From Chitinophaga solisilvae (GTDB taxonomy: Bacteria; Bacteroidota; Bacteroidia; Chitinophagales; Chitinophagaceae): a stretch of DNA of 64,000 bases. Made by a program: the position numbers and the translations under genes. The notes under the pieces were generated by a model. The model was given only the letters and a program-made list of their open reading frames with translations, searched no databases and was not told where the DNA came from. The stretch is from the NCBI RefSeq assembly GCF_009928525.1, contig NZ_JAABOK010000021.1, forward strand, positions 1 through 64,000, read 5' to 3'. Positions 43,543 through 53,125 of the stretch are shown piece after piece (position 1 is the first letter of the stretch; every line of letters starts with the position of its first letter).

Positions 43543-45165
43543 TTAATATCCGGGATTTTGCCAGAACGGTGTCGACGACCTGTCAATCTGGTCCTGCGGG
43601 ATAGGGCGACGCAGGTGGAAGGACTGAATACTGGTCGTAGCCTGCATGTTATGTTTCTTTACTCTTTCCAGGAGTTTGCCGGTACGTTTCAGGTCAAACC
43701 AGGTGAGTTGTTCGCCTACGAGTTCACGGCCTCTTTCGTCCAGGATGAAGTCGATGTCGATATTGGCGGCATTGACTTTCATGGCTTGCTGATTGGCCTG
43801 CGTTTCTGCAGGGGTGCTACCCTGGCGGGCAGCGCGCATGCGGACAGCATTGATATTATCAGCGGCGCCCTGGAGGTTGCCGAGTTTCATCTGTGCTTCC
43901 GCAGCGATCAGGTAAGTTTCTGCGAGCCTGAACGCGATGAAGGGCCGTACGCCGGAAGCCTGGTTATCCGGACGCAGGGCGTCAGCGAACTTGTTCAGGG
44001 ACGGATAAAGTTTTTCGTCATATTTATCGGAGCCTACCAGCAGGTAGTTCTTACTGCTTACTTCTGCGGCAGAAACAGGGCGGCCTGGCATGTAAACGGC
44101 TGTATCACCGAGTTTCAGGACTTTCGGGGAAGTCATCGGTTTGTTCACAAACCATACAGTTGTAAAGAATTTCTCATAACGCGTATCGAATACACGCTCT
44201 TTATACAGCGTATCCAGCAGGAAGGCAGTTGGCCTGAAACGCTTCCAGGGTGTACCGTTGGGCAGGTCGCGCTGCATTCCGTCCAGTACATCGTACTGCA
44301 TCAGGAAGAAGCGGCAGGCGTTGTTATCCGGCGATGCATATAGCGGGTCGGTGGTATACTGTGCTGCGAAGATGGTTTCTGTGTTATTCTCATTACCCTG
44401 CGCCCATATTTTTCCCGGGTCATCCAGCAGCCGGAAACGATAATTTTTGATGACCATATCCGCATATTTAGCGGCGTTGGTATAATCATCCGGTTTGGCG
44501 TCTGTAGAACTGGCTCTTGTCAGGTAAACCCTGGCGAGCAGGTGCTCGGCGGCAGGTTTGGTAGCGCGCCCCCATTCGCTTTGCACATCCGGCAGCCTGG
44601 ATTCGGCAGCCAGCAGATCGGTGATAATGGACTCGTATACCTTCGTGGTGGTATCTCTTGTGGCGGCAGTTTCTATCACTTTATTTTCGTGTAGCCGTAA
44701 GGGTATGCTCCCAAACGTCTGCATCAGAATGAAATTATAATGCGCACGGCAGAACAAGGCTTCTCCCACGCCCCTGGCCTTGCTGGCGGAATCGAGGCCC
44801 TTTACCTGGTCTGCCCGGTCTATGGCAACGTTGGCATTGTTGATAGACTGGTACAGGCCGTTCCATAATTCACGTACGTGATCATAGCGCGCATCGAACT
44901 GGGAGGTGTACTGATTGGCAAATTTGAAATTACCGTCGGAACCGTTGGTGATAATATCTGTTCCTGCGTTGGTAAGCGTCATACCGCGTTCTGTGCTGTA
45001 AAAGATGCGCATACCGGCATAACCGGCGTTGACGGCGGTATTGAAACCATTTTTAGTATAATAGAAATCATCTGTTGTATTCGTCACCACATCTTCCTGC
45101 AGCATTTTATTACAACCTGTTCCTGCGATGGCCAGCAATGCCATTCCCCAAATAATATTTTTCAT
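43543..45165 (-). CDS. RagB/SusD family nutrient-binding lipoprotein
   Basis: A 540-residue surface lipoprotein (lipobox AIAGTGC, C18) of the SusD family, the lid of a SusC transporter. The TPR-like N-terminal part (VRELWNGLYQSINNANVAID, AHYNFILMQTFGSIPL) and the C-terminal LSD motif DERGRELVGEQLTWFDLKRT are clear. It starts 24 nt after the SusC gene. No glycosidase, polysaccharide lyase or regulator gene accompanies it, so the ligand is unknown. Confidence 0.92.
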   Translation of the reverse strand: MKNIIWGMALLAIAGTGCNKMLQEDVVTNTTDDFYYTKNGFNTAVNAGYAGMRIFYSTERGMTLTNAGTDIITNGSDGNFKFANQYTSQFDARYDHVRELWNGLYQSINNANVAIDRADQVKGLDSASKARGVGEALFCRAHYNFILMQTFGSIPLRLHENKVIETAATRDTTTKVYESIITDLLAAESRLPDVQSEWGRATKPAAEHLLARVYLTRASSTDAKPDDYTNAAKYADMVIKNYRFRLLDDPGKIWAQGNENNTETIFAAQYTTDPLYASPDNNACRFFLMQYDVLDGMQRDLPNGTPWKRFRPTAFLLDTLYKERVFDTRYEKFFTTVWFVNKPMTSPKVLKLGDTAVYMPGRPVSAAEVSSKNYLLVGSDKYDEKLYPSLNKFADALRPDNQASGVRPFIAFRLAETYLIAAEAQMKLGNLQGAADNINAVRMRAARQGSTPAETQANQQAMKVNAANIDIDFILDERGRELVGEQLTWFDLKRTGKLLERVKKHNMQATTSIQSFHLRRPIPQDQIDRSSTPFWQNPGY

Positions 45166-45189
45166 GACAAATTTTTTAGGTTGAAAAAA

Positions 45190-48100
45190 TTAGAACCGTG
45201 CATTCACGCCAAACTGTAACATCCAGGTGGCCGGCGCATCAATGCCGATAACATTCACATCTTCCGGATCCACACCTTTCCATTGCTGGCGGTAAGGAGC
45301 AAGGATCAGCGGCTGTTTCACGCCTACGTTGACGCGCAGGTCAGACATCTGCCAGCGTTTCACCAGCGATTCCGGTAAGGAATATGCCAGGGTGATGTTT
45401 CTTATTTTGAAGAAAGAGCCGTCAAAATAGCTGAGTGACTGATAGTTCACCGGACGTTCCTGGTTAGCGTTAGGTCTGGGGAAATCGTTTGTCGGATTAT
45501 TCGGTGTCCAGTAGTTGATATTCAGGTTGTTGAAACGGCCGAACAGGGTGTTGGTATTCTGATAGAAATCGCTCTTAATCATGCCGCCCACACGTGCAAA
45601 GGCTACTACCGACAATTCAAATCCCTTGTAGGAAAAACGTTGTGTAGTACCGGCAGTCCAGTCCGGCTGCGGAGAGCCCAGGATTTTACGGTCGTTTGCA
45701 TCTATCTTCTTATCGCCGTTTACATCTTCCACTTTGATTTCGCCTGGTTTGGGCGGGGATACAACGAAGTCTATTTTATCGGAAGACTGCCAGATACCGA
45801 TTTTGTTATAATCGTAGTACACATAGGTAGGCTGGCCAACGAACCATGCGTTACCGATGTCGGCCTGTTTACCGCCCATGAGTTCCAGAATTTTGGACCG
45901 GTTGCGTGACCAGTTTACATCCATGGTCCAGTTGAAGCCTTTGGGGTTATCGATGATAACGCCGGTGAGGCCTATTTCAAAGCCGGTATTGCTGGTAGCG
46001 CCCACGTTTTGCAGCACGCTGTTAAAGCCGTTGCTGTAAGGCAGCAGGAAGGGCATCAGCAGGTCGGTGGTTTTCTGTTTGTAGTAGTCGAGCACACCGG
46101 TCAGGCGGCCTTTAAAGAAGCTGAAATCGATACCTGCATCGAAGGAGGTAGTTGTTTCCCAGGTTAGTTCCGGGTTGCGCAGCATCTGTGGCGTATAGCC
46201 CAGTACGCCTTTTCCGCCGAAGGAGTAGGCGATGCGTTGCAGCGCGCCCTGTGTGGCATATGGGTCGATACCGGTGTTGCCGATGCGGCCGTAGCTGAGG
46301 CGGAGTTTCAGGTTATCGATATTTCTTTTGCCTTTCAGGAATTCTTCGCCGGTCAGGTTCCACGCAGCGGCCACAGAAGGGAAGTAACCCCATTGTTTGC
46401 CGGGTGCAAAGCGGGAGGAACCATCTGCACGCATGGTGAGGGTTACCAGGTAGCGGTCATCGTAGCCGTAGTTAAGGCGGCCCATGTAGGAGAGGATAGT
46501 CCAGGTACCGAGGCTGCTGCCTACGCCGGTTACGTTCTGTGCTTCGCCGAGGTTGTAGTATTCCTGGTTTTCCACGAGTACGCCGCGCACGTTAGCGGTG
46601 GAGCTGTCGCCGCGTTGCCGCTGCACGCTGTACAATCCGGTGAATCCGATGTTGTGTTTCTGTTTGATAATTTTATTATAGGTCAGTATATTTTCTACTG
46701 TGTATGCAATTGTTTCCCCGCTGGTTTTCCTGGCAGTGGCATCGCCGCCACCGATGAGGAGGTCGAAGTTATTCTTACCCTGGAACAGGCCGTAATTGTA
46801 TTGGGAGATATCAGGGCCTACGTTGAGTCTGTATTTCAGTCCGTCGATGATTTCCACTTCTCCGTACAGGCTGGTAAACAGGCGGAAACGTTTTCTGTTT
46901 TCCGTACGGGTGCCGGGAACATAATCCAGTAACGGGTTAGGCAGGTTACTGTCGTTATTGGGAAAGGTAACGAGGTTACCGTTTTCATCATAGGGAGAAG
47001 TAATCGGCAGCATGCGGATAGCATTGTTGATACCGTTGTAGGTTTCACCGGCACGGTTGCTGTAGGCAGCCAGGAGGGAGCCACCTACCTTTACGCGGGA
47101 GCCGATCATCTGATCCAGTCCTATGTTAATATTATAGCGTTCATAGCTTTGTAGTTTCAGTACCCCCTGGTCTTTGAAGTAACCGATGCCCATGGCATAT
47201 TTTGTTTTCTCGGTACCGCCGGCTACGCTGAGCGCGTGGTTAGTCTGGTACCCCTGTTTCAGGAGCAGTTTCTGCCAGTCGGTGCTGGTACCGTTTTTAA
47301 TGCCTGCGAGTTCCTGCGGGTTGAAGATGGCGCGGTCGGAGGAGTCGCGGTTGTTATCGTTGTATCTGCCGATGGCACGTCTTGCTTCGCGGCGCATATC
47401 CGCAAACTGCTGACCGTTCATGAGGTCTGTCTGCCCCAGGGTATTCACTACGCCGTATGAGCCGGAGTAGGTTACAACGGGTTTACTCACTTTTCCGCGG
47501 ATGGTGGTGATGAGTACCACGCCATTGGCGCCGCGGGAACCGTAGATGGCGGTAGCAGAGGCGTCTTTCAGAATTTCCATCGATTGTATTACACCCGGAC
47601 CAATATCGTTGAGGCTCCCTGAGTAAGGGATACCGTCTACCACATAGAGGGGGTCGTTTCCGGCGGTTACAGAGCGGGTACCACGGATGCGGACGGTAGG
47701 CTCATCGCCGGGTTTGGCGCTGTTGGCGAGTACGTCCACACCGGGAGTACGGCCTTGTAACGCCTGCTGGGCGTTGGTTACAGGCACATCCTGGATGGCT
47801 TTGTTACTGATGGAGGCGATAGAGCCGGTTACATCCTTTTTCTTCTGTTGTCCGTAACCGACAACTACAATTTCCTCCAGTTTTTTCTGATCTTCTTCGA
47901 GGATGATGCTGATTACTTTACGGTTGCTGACAGGTTCCTGGTGTGTGGTGAACCCGATGAATGAAAACGTCAGCACGGCATTGGCGGCATCTTTAACCTG
48001 CAGTTTATAATGCCCCTGCATGTCGGTCTGCGTTCCGGTGCTGCTTCCTTTAATTGAAACGGATACGCCTACGAGCGGAGATTTGTCTTTGGCGAGCACA

Positions 48101-48192
48101 TTACCCTCTACCTGAACGGACTGGGCGTGCGCCAGCTGGTGAAAGAGCAGACACAATGCTGCAAAGCACAGACGTGAAATTTTCTTATTCAT
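45190..48192 (-). CDS. SusC/RagA family TonB-linked outer-membrane protein
   Basis: A 1000-residue receptor. Signal peptide (1-23), carboxypeptidase-like domain (about 28-105, VEGNVLAKDKSPLVGVSVSI), TonB box LEEIVVVGYGQQKKKD, plug (about 120-230, SMEILKDASATAIYGSRGAN) and 22-strand barrel. With the SusD protein it imports an oligosaccharide, peptide or similar large substrate. The operator-like palindrome at 48311-48324 lies 119 nt upstream. Confidence 0.93.
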   Translation of the reverse strand: MNKKISRLCFAALCLLFHQLAHAQSVQVEGNVLAKDKSPLVGVSVSIKGSSTGTQTDMQGHYKLQVKDAANAVLTFSFIGFTTHQEPVSNRKVISIILEEDQKKLEEIVVVGYGQQKKKDVTGSIASISNKAIQDVPVTNAQQALQGRTPGVDVLANSAKPGDEPTVRIRGTRSVTAGNDPLYVVDGIPYSGSLNDIGPGVIQSMEILKDASATAIYGSRGANGVVLITTIRGKVSKPVVTYSGSYGVVNTLGQTDLMNGQQFADMRREARRAIGRYNDNNRDSSDRAIFNPQELAGIKNGTSTDWQKLLLKQGYQTNHALSVAGGTEKTKYAMGIGYFKDQGVLKLQSYERYNINIGLDQMIGSRVKVGGSLLAAYSNRAGETYNGINNAIRMLPITSPYDENGNLVTFPNNDSNLPNPLLDYVPGTRTENRKRFRLFTSLYGEVEIIDGLKYRLNVGPDISQYNYGLFQGKNNFDLLIGGGDATARKTSGETIAYTVENILTYNKIIKQKHNIGFTGLYSVQRQRGDSSTANVRGVLVENQEYYNLGEAQNVTGVGSSLGTWTILSYMGRLNYGYDDRYLVTLTMRADGSSRFAPGKQWGYFPSVAAAWNLTGEEFLKGKRNIDNLKLRLSYGRIGNTGIDPYATQGALQRIAYSFGGKGVLGYTPQMLRNPELTWETTTSFDAGIDFSFFKGRLTGVLDYYKQKTTDLLMPFLLPYSNGFNSVLQNVGATSNTGFEIGLTGVIIDNPKGFNWTMDVNWSRNRSKILELMGGKQADIGNAWFVGQPTYVYYDYNKIGIWQSSDKIDFVVSPPKPGEIKVEDVNGDKKIDANDRKILGSPQPDWTAGTTQRFSYKGFELSVVAFARVGGMIKSDFYQNTNTLFGRFNNLNINYWTPNNPTNDFPRPNANQERPVNYQSLSYFDGSFFKIRNITLAYSLPESLVKRWQMSDLRVNVGVKQPLILAPYRQQWKGVDPEDVNVIGIDAPATWMLQFGVNARF

Positions 48193-48310
48193 AACGTTCC
48201 TTTTACTGATAGTTGATTTCGGTGTGTTGGCTGATTTTTATCCAGCGATAGTTTTCTACGTGTTTTCCATTACATGATATCCTGACCAAAATAATACTTA
48301 TTTCATCATT

Positions 48311-48324
48311 TGCAAACGTTTGCA
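48311..48324. promoter_or_regulatory. LacI/CcpA-like operator palindrome
   Basis: TGCAAACGTTTGCA is a perfect 14-bp palindrome with the central CG typical of LacI-family operators. It lies in the susC upstream region, with T and CA flanks (TTTGCAAACGTTTGCACAAA). No LacI-family gene is in the window. Confidence 0.65.
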
Positions 48325-48566
48325 CAAATAAATAATTTTTCAGGACAGCATTTGCGCAGGAGTATGCGGAGGACCTTTTATACCCGATCGGTCATATCCT
48401 TTACCAGCAAGCGCTGCCAGGGATATTGCCGACAGAATTTCTAACCGCCGGCATCGCTATCTAGATAAGCTGATATACGTATGTTGTACGCTTATTACTT
48501 ATATGCAGCGCTGACTGCCGCTGTGCGGCGGCATTGTTCCGGCTTTGCTGGTTTACCTGTTTTCAA

Positions 48567-48573
48567 TAATTTG
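48567..48573 (+). promoter_or_regulatory. Variant -7 element TAATTTG before DUF1801 gene
   Basis: TAATTTGC ends 26 nt before the ATG at 48600. It has the one-base-spacer form seen before two other genes here. Confidence 0.35.
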
Positions 48574-48599
48574 CGGGATACTAATAATTATTGGCTGCG

Positions 48600-48950
48600 A
48601 TGAGTATTCGTCCTATTGATCAATATTTTCTGCAACTGGAAGAACCGGCCAGGGGCTGTATGCAATTTCTGCGCGGGCATATCCTGCAGCTGGACAGTCA
48701 CCTGACGGAGGCCTGGAAATATGGCATGCCCATGTACTGTTACAACGGTAAAATGTGCTGCTACCTGTGGATACACAAAAAGCTGAAACAGCCTTATATA
48801 GGCATCGTAGAAGGCAGCAGCGTACATCATCCGGATCTGCTGCAGGAAAAACGTGCGCGTATGAAAATACTGCTGCTGGACCCTGAAAAAGACCTTCCCA
48901 TGAAAAAGATCAACAGCATCCTGAAAGATATGCTGGCATTATACAAATAA
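48600..48950 (+). CDS. DUF1801 domain protein
   Basis: A 116-residue soluble protein of the DUF1801 (YdhG-like) fold: PIDQYFLQLEEPARGCMQFL, then EAWKYGMPMYCYNGKMCCYL and a final helix MKKINSILKDMLALYK. Function unknown in the family; a ligand-binding or stress role has been proposed for relatives. The start is the ATG at 48600; the upstream TTG gives only three extra residues. Confidence 0.8.
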   Translation: MSIRPIDQYFLQLEEPARGCMQFLRGHILQLDSHLTEAWKYGMPMYCYNGKMCCYLWIHKKLKQPYIGIVEGSSVHHPDLLQEKRARMKILLLDPEKDLPMKKINSILKDMLALYK

Positions 48951-48990
48951 AATCTTTTTGCAATCGGTTGTAAAAATCATTTTCATTGAT

Positions 48991-48997
48991 TAATTTG
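48991..48997 (+). promoter_or_regulatory. Variant -7 element TAATTTG before tandem DUF1080 gene
   Basis: TAATTTG lies 21 nt upstream of the ATG at 49019. Confidence 0.35.
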
Positions 48998-49018
48998 ACG
49001 ACTTATTCCGGTTAAGTT

Positions 49019-50386
49019 ATGAAAAGAACGATTTTATTATGTGGCAGTCTGCTATGTTTATATAGCGGCGTATTTGCACAGAAAGCGCAATGGCAGACAC
49101 TCTTCAACGGCAAGGACCTGAAAGGCTGGAAGCAGCTGGGCGGTAAGGCCATCTACCAGGCGGAAAACGGCCAGATAGTAGGCACTACCGTTCTGGAAAC
49201 ACCCAACTCCTTCCTGACAACTGAAAAAGAATACGGCGATTTCATCCTGGAGCTGGAATTCAAGCTGGGCAAAGAATTTAACTCAGGCATACAATTCCGG
49301 AGCCAGAGCCGCCCCGATTACCAGAATGGGCGCGTATTCGGCTACCAGATGGAAATTGATCCGTCGGACCGTAGATGGAGCGGCGGCATCTATGAAGAAG
49401 GCCGCAGAGGCTGGCAATACCCCATGGAACTCAACCCGACCGGGCAAAATGCCTTCAGGAAAGACGACTGGAACAAATACCGTATCGAGTGCCGCGGCCA
49501 TGAAATGCGTACCTGGGTAAACGGCGTACCTGCCGCTCACCTGGTAGATACCGCGCTGCCCAAGGGTTTCATCGCCCTGCAGGTACATGGTATCGGTAAA
49601 AATACTGCCGATGATCATAAAAATATCTACTGGAAAAATATCCGCATACTCGAAAACCCTGCACCATCACAGTATTCGCCATACGATAACATTTACGTAG
49701 TCAACAATGTAGACAATACCATCTCCGGTCAGGAAAAGAAAAACGGTTACCAGCTCCTGTGGGACGGCAAGACCTCCAAAGGCTGGAGAGGCGCCTACAA
49801 GAAAACTTTCCCGGACAAGGGCTGGGGAATGAATGATGGCGTTCTTACCATCCAGCATTCCAATGGCGACGAAGAAGGCAGTGGCGGCGATATCGTTACA
49901 GATAAGGAATATGGCGCATTTGAGATGGAATTCATGTTCAGACTCACGCCGGGAGCCAACAGTGGCGTTAAATACTTTGTAAGTGAAAGCTACGAAACAG
50001 GAGGGAAGTCAGCCATAGGCCTGGAATATCAGGTACTGGACGACGAAAAACACCCGGACGCCAAATTAGGCCGTGACGGAAACCGCACACTGGCTTCACT
50101 CTACGACCTTATGACAAGAAAACAGGAAAAACGTGCCCTCCTACCTATTGGAGAATGGAACAAAGGTCGTATTATTGTGTATCCAAATAACCATGTAGAA
50201 CACTGGCTGAATGGTTTTAAAGTGCTGGAATATGAGCGGGGCTCCCAAGCCTTCAAAGATCTGGTGGCAATCAGCAAATATAAAAACTGGAAAAATTTCG
50301 GCCTGTGGCCAGTAGGTCACATTCTTTTACAGGACCATGGTAACGAGGTTTCCTATAAAAGCATTCGTATTAAAATACTCAAGTAA
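49019..50386 (+). CDS. DUF1080 protein, two domains
   Basis: A 455-residue secreted protein with a signal peptide (1-20, ending GVFAQ) and two jelly-roll DUF1080 domains: about 25-215 (WQTLFNGKDLKGWKQLGGKA, GIYEEGRRGWQYP) and about 240-453 (YQLLWDGKTSKGWRGAYKKT, FEMEFMFRLTPGANSGVKYF). The domain family includes 3-keto-glycoside hydrolases. The second domain has the longer form. A conventional terminator follows. Confidence 0.87.
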   Translation: MKRTILLCGSLLCLYSGVFAQKAQWQTLFNGKDLKGWKQLGGKAIYQAENGQIVGTTVLETPNSFLTTEKEYGDFILELEFKLGKEFNSGIQFRSQSRPDYQNGRVFGYQMEIDPSDRRWSGGIYEEGRRGWQYPMELNPTGQNAFRKDDWNKYRIECRGHEMRTWVNGVPAAHLVDTALPKGFIALQVHGIGKNTADDHKNIYWKNIRILENPAPSQYSPYDNIYVVNNVDNTISGQEKKNGYQLLWDGKTSKGWRGAYKKTFPDKGWGMNDGVLTIQHSNGDEEGSGGDIVTDKEYGAFEMEFMFRLTPGANSGVKYFVSESYETGGKSAIGLEYQVLDDEKHPDAKLGRDGNRTLASLYDLMTRKQEKRALLPIGEWNKGRIIVYPNNHVEHWLNGFKVLEYERGSQAFKDLVAISKYKNWKNFGLWPVGHILLQDHGNEVSYKSIRIKILK

Positions 50387-50426
50387 AAATATTTTATCTT
50401 TTTTTTCATTGTTCACTGTTCTAAAT

Positions 50427-50456
50427 AAGCATTCCGATTCTTCGGAATGCTTTTTT
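50427..50456 (+). terminator. Intrinsic terminator after tandem DUF1080 gene
   Basis: AAGCATTCCGA (50427-50437) pairs with TCGGAATGCTT (50442-50452) around TTCT, followed by a T run. LIR-12 starts directly after it, so here a normal terminator and an LIR element coexist. Confidence 0.85.
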
Positions 50457-50462
50457 ATTTTA

Positions 50463-50574
50463 TTATTTGGTTATTTGAGATTTGCGGTAGTACAGGATTT
50501 TCCTTTGAGATAAGCTATCTCCTGTACTACAAAGGCATACGTTGTACAGCAACAAATCTCAAATAACCAAATAA
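50463..50574. repeat. LIR-12, nested inverted repeat, TTTGAGATTT type
   Basis: Outer arms 50463-50484 and 50553-50574 pair over 22 bp (TTATTTGGTTATTTGAGATT then TG). Inside are a second stem, GTAGTACAGGA (50487-50497) with TCCTGTACTAC (50520-50530), and within its loop a third, GAGATA/TATCTC (50507-50512 with 50516-50521, overlapping the second stem by two bases). The inner stem is unrelated to the GCGAAGA type. Confidence 0.8.
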
Positions 50575-50621
50575 CCAAATAAAAAATGATTTCCTACATT
50601 CGGTCATCCAAAAATATATTT

Positions 50622-52403
50622 ATGTCTACATTCAAAGGGAGACACCTTTTATTGCTGGGAAGCGCTTTGCTGGCAGGCGCCTGTCAGCAGACCGGCAAGA
50701 GCGGTTCCGGGGCTATGCAGGATTCTCTGCAGCATATTGCCGATCGTTACTATGCGGATTTTCTGATCCTGAATCCGGTGCAGGCCACCTTTAATGGTGA
50801 GAATCAATATAACGATCAGTTGCCTGTGGATATCAGCGAGAGCTTCCGCGCACATAGCGATTCCGTATATGCCCGTTACCAGGAAGAGCTGAAGGGTATT
50901 GATACCGCTGTATTATCGGGGAACGACCGCATCACCTATGATATGCTGCAGCGTGAATTTGCCATCAGCCGGGAAGCGCTTACTTTTCATGATCACCTGA
51001 TGCCGGTACAGCAGTTTACCTGTCTGCCGATTACACTGGCACAACTCGGTTCTGGATCTGCCGCACAACCCTTCAAAACGAAGAAGGACTACGAGAATTT
51101 CATCGGCCGTATGAAAGGCTTTGCTGCCTGGACAGATACCGCCATTGCCAATATGCGCCGCGGCATCGCCACCGGTTATGTATTGCCCGCCAGCCTGGTC
51201 GTGAAAACTATTCCGCAGTTAAAAGACCTCGCTAAAAAAGATACTGCCGCCAATATTTTTTATGCACCGCTGAAATCTATTCCCGCAGCTGTTGACGTAG
51301 CCGCTAAACCGCAGCTGGTAAAGGATTATACGCAGGCTATTGAACAGTATATCCTGCCTGCCTATGACAGACTGCAGCAATTCATGGAAAAGGAATACCT
51401 GCCGAAAGCCCGTACCAGCAGTGGCATCAACGCATTGCCTGATGGCAGGGAATACTATAATTTCCTGATCCGCACCTGGACAACCACCAATAAAACACCG
51501 GATGAAATTTTTGCGCTGGGAGAAAAAGAAGTAGCCCGCATCCGGGCAGAGATGGAAACAGTTAAGAACAGTACCGGATTTAAAGGAGATCTGCCTGCCT
51601 TCTTTGCTTCCGTACGTACTGATAAAAAACTGCGCATCTTCAAAACACCACAGGCCGTACTGGATTCCTTCCGGGCTATCGAAAACAAGATCATGCCGGG
51701 TGTTAAAAAAATGTACGGTCATCTTCCGAAAACAAAATTTGAAATCCGGCAGACAGAAGCATACCGCGCAGCCTCCGCCTCTGCGGAATACCAGCCGGGA
51801 ACCCCTGACGGCTCCCGCCCGGGTATCTTCTATGTGCCCATCCTGAACGCAGGCGATTTCAGCTACGCCGGCATGGAATGCCTGTTTCTTCATGAAGCCA
51901 TTCCCGGCCATCATTTCCAGTTCTCCCTGCAACAGGAAAACGACTCCCTTCCTAAATTCCGCCGCTTCACCTGGATCGGGGCCTATGGCGAAGGCTATGC
52001 CCTGTACTGTGAAAGTCTCGGCAAAGAACTGGGATTATACACGGATCCGTATATGTACTTCGGACGGCTGTCTGATGAAATTCACCGCGCTATTCGTTTA
52101 GTCGTTGACGTTGGCCTGCATCACAAAGGCTGGACCCGCGAACAGGCAATCAGATATATGCTGGACAACGAGCCCGTTTCCGAACAGGAAGTGACAGCTG
52201 AAATTGAACGCTACATGGCTATCCCCGGACAAGCCCTCTCCTATAAAATCGGTGAACTGAAAATCCGGGAACTGCGCAACCATTACGCCAACACCCTGGG
52301 TAGCAGCTTCAGCCTTTCCTCCTTCCATGATGAACTCCTGAAAGACGGCTGTGTACCGCTTTCTGTACTGGAGCAGAAGATGGAAAGATGGGCGAAAAAA
52401 TAA
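50622..52403 (+). CDS. DUF885 family lipoprotein, probable zinc hydrolase
   Basis: A 593-residue exported lipoprotein (lipobox ALLAGAC). The family metal-binding motif is FLHEAIPGHHFQF (HE-x-x-x-GHH), with a supporting Glu-rich segment GEGYALYCESLGKELG, so it is probably a peptidase or amidase acting outside the cytoplasm. The start is set at 50622 (MSTFKGRHLLLLG) for the signal peptide; an upstream ATG at 50586 adds 12 residues. The stop codon TAA (52401-52403) is the first part of LIR-8. Confidence 0.85.
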   Translation: MSTFKGRHLLLLGSALLAGACQQTGKSGSGAMQDSLQHIADRYYADFLILNPVQATFNGENQYNDQLPVDISESFRAHSDSVYARYQEELKGIDTAVLSGNDRITYDMLQREFAISREALTFHDHLMPVQQFTCLPITLAQLGSGSAAQPFKTKKDYENFIGRMKGFAAWTDTAIANMRRGIATGYVLPASLVVKTIPQLKDLAKKDTAANIFYAPLKSIPAAVDVAAKPQLVKDYTQAIEQYILPAYDRLQQFMEKEYLPKARTSSGINALPDGREYYNFLIRTWTTTNKTPDEIFALGEKEVARIRAEMETVKNSTGFKGDLPAFFASVRTDKKLRIFKTPQAVLDSFRAIENKIMPGVKKMYGHLPKTKFEIRQTEAYRAASASAEYQPGTPDGSRPGIFYVPILNAGDFSYAGMECLFLHEAIPGHHFQFSLQQENDSLPKFRRFTWIGAYGEGYALYCESLGKELGLYTDPYMYFGRLSDEIHRAIRLVVDVGLHHKGWTREQAIRYMLDNEPVSEQEVTAEIERYMAIPGQALSYKIGELKIRELRNHYANTLGSSFSLSSFHDELLKDGCVPLSVLEQKMERWAKK

Positions 52404-52547
52404 TTACGAATTACGAATTGCGAATTACGAATGTAGAAGCGAAGAGCTAAACGTAGATTAAGGAGAATATTTTTAAATTATCACCTTTAATCTACGTTTA
52501 GTTCTTCGCTTCTACATTCGTAATTCGCAATTCGTAATTCGTAATTA
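52401..52547. repeat. LIR-8, 61-bp inverted repeat with one G-T pair
   Basis: Arms 52401-52461 and 52487-52547 pair over 61 bp with a single G-T mismatch (GAGCT left, AGTTC right) that would be a wobble pair in RNA. Loop 25 nt, containing TTATCACCT as in LIR-9. The stop codon of the DUF885 gene is its first three bases. Outer heptads are identical to those of LIR-2, LIR-7 and LIR-9. Confidence 0.95.
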
Positions 52548-52765
52548 ATATTAAAACCTCGTTAATCCTTCCCCCTTAATATCCTGCAGTCAATTTTTCT
52601 GCGTTTTATTTCCTACATTTATACAGCAGTTTCATTCACTATTTACAGCAAGACAAATCAATTCCACACATGCAACATATTTGTATATGTTTTGTTGTGG
52701 TTGAAAGCTATTGAGAGAACCGTTCGCCTGGCGAACAGATGTTGTATGCCTTAAAACCCGCTGCT
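52548..52765. other. Spacer before MmcQ/YjbR gene
   Basis: AT-rich sequence without a gene. A small hairpin GTTCGC-CTG-GCGAAC lies at 52722-52736. No exact TAnnTTTG promoter is seen; TATGTTTTG at about 52686 is close. Confidence 0.4.
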
Positions 52766-53122
52766 ATGTTTGATCACACACTGGGCTTTTGTCAGTCCTT
52801 ACCGGCAGTTACCACTGATAAGAAGTGGGATAATGAGCTGCGTTTTTTTGTGGGAGAGAAATTATTCTGCATGATTTCCATGGACCCGCCCCACCGCATT
52901 TCTTTCAAGTGCAGCCAGGGCGATTACCATCAGCTGATAGCCAAACCGGGTATTGTGCCGGCGCCGCATCTGGCGCGTTATCACTGGGTACAGCTGAAAC
53001 AGGAAGATATGTTGCCTTCACAGGAACTGGAGAATTTTCTGCATCATGCCTATGAACTGATTGTCAGCACCCTGCCCGCTCAGGAACAGGATGCCATTCA
53101 TAAGATGAAGGTGAATGCCTGA
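52766..53122 (+). CDS. MmcQ/YjbR family protein
   Basis: A 118-residue protein of the MmcQ/YjbR fold, a small double-wing-like domain whose members have been proposed to bind DNA. Family motifs: FCQSLPAVTTDKKWDNELRF, FCMISMDPPHRISFKC and the aromatic ARYHWVQLKQED. The start is placed at the ATG giving MFDHTLGFCQSLP; the alternative at 52739 adds nine residues and overlaps a hairpin. Confidence 0.8.
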   Translation: MFDHTLGFCQSLPAVTTDKKWDNELRFFVGEKLFCMISMDPPHRISFKCSQGDYHQLIAKPGIVPAPHLARYHWVQLKQEDMLPSQELENFLHHAYELIVSTLPAQEQDAIHKMKVNA

Positions 53123-53125
53123 CGG

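Larger units (their letters stand above)
48193..48599. other. Divergent spacer upstream of the SusCD operon
   Basis: A 407-nt spacer without a gene. It carries the LacI-type palindrome, the variant TAATTTG promoter of the DUF1801 gene at 48567-48573, and AT-rich sequence in which the minus-strand promoter for susC must lie. I find no exact TAnnTTTG match for susC. Confidence 0.5.
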
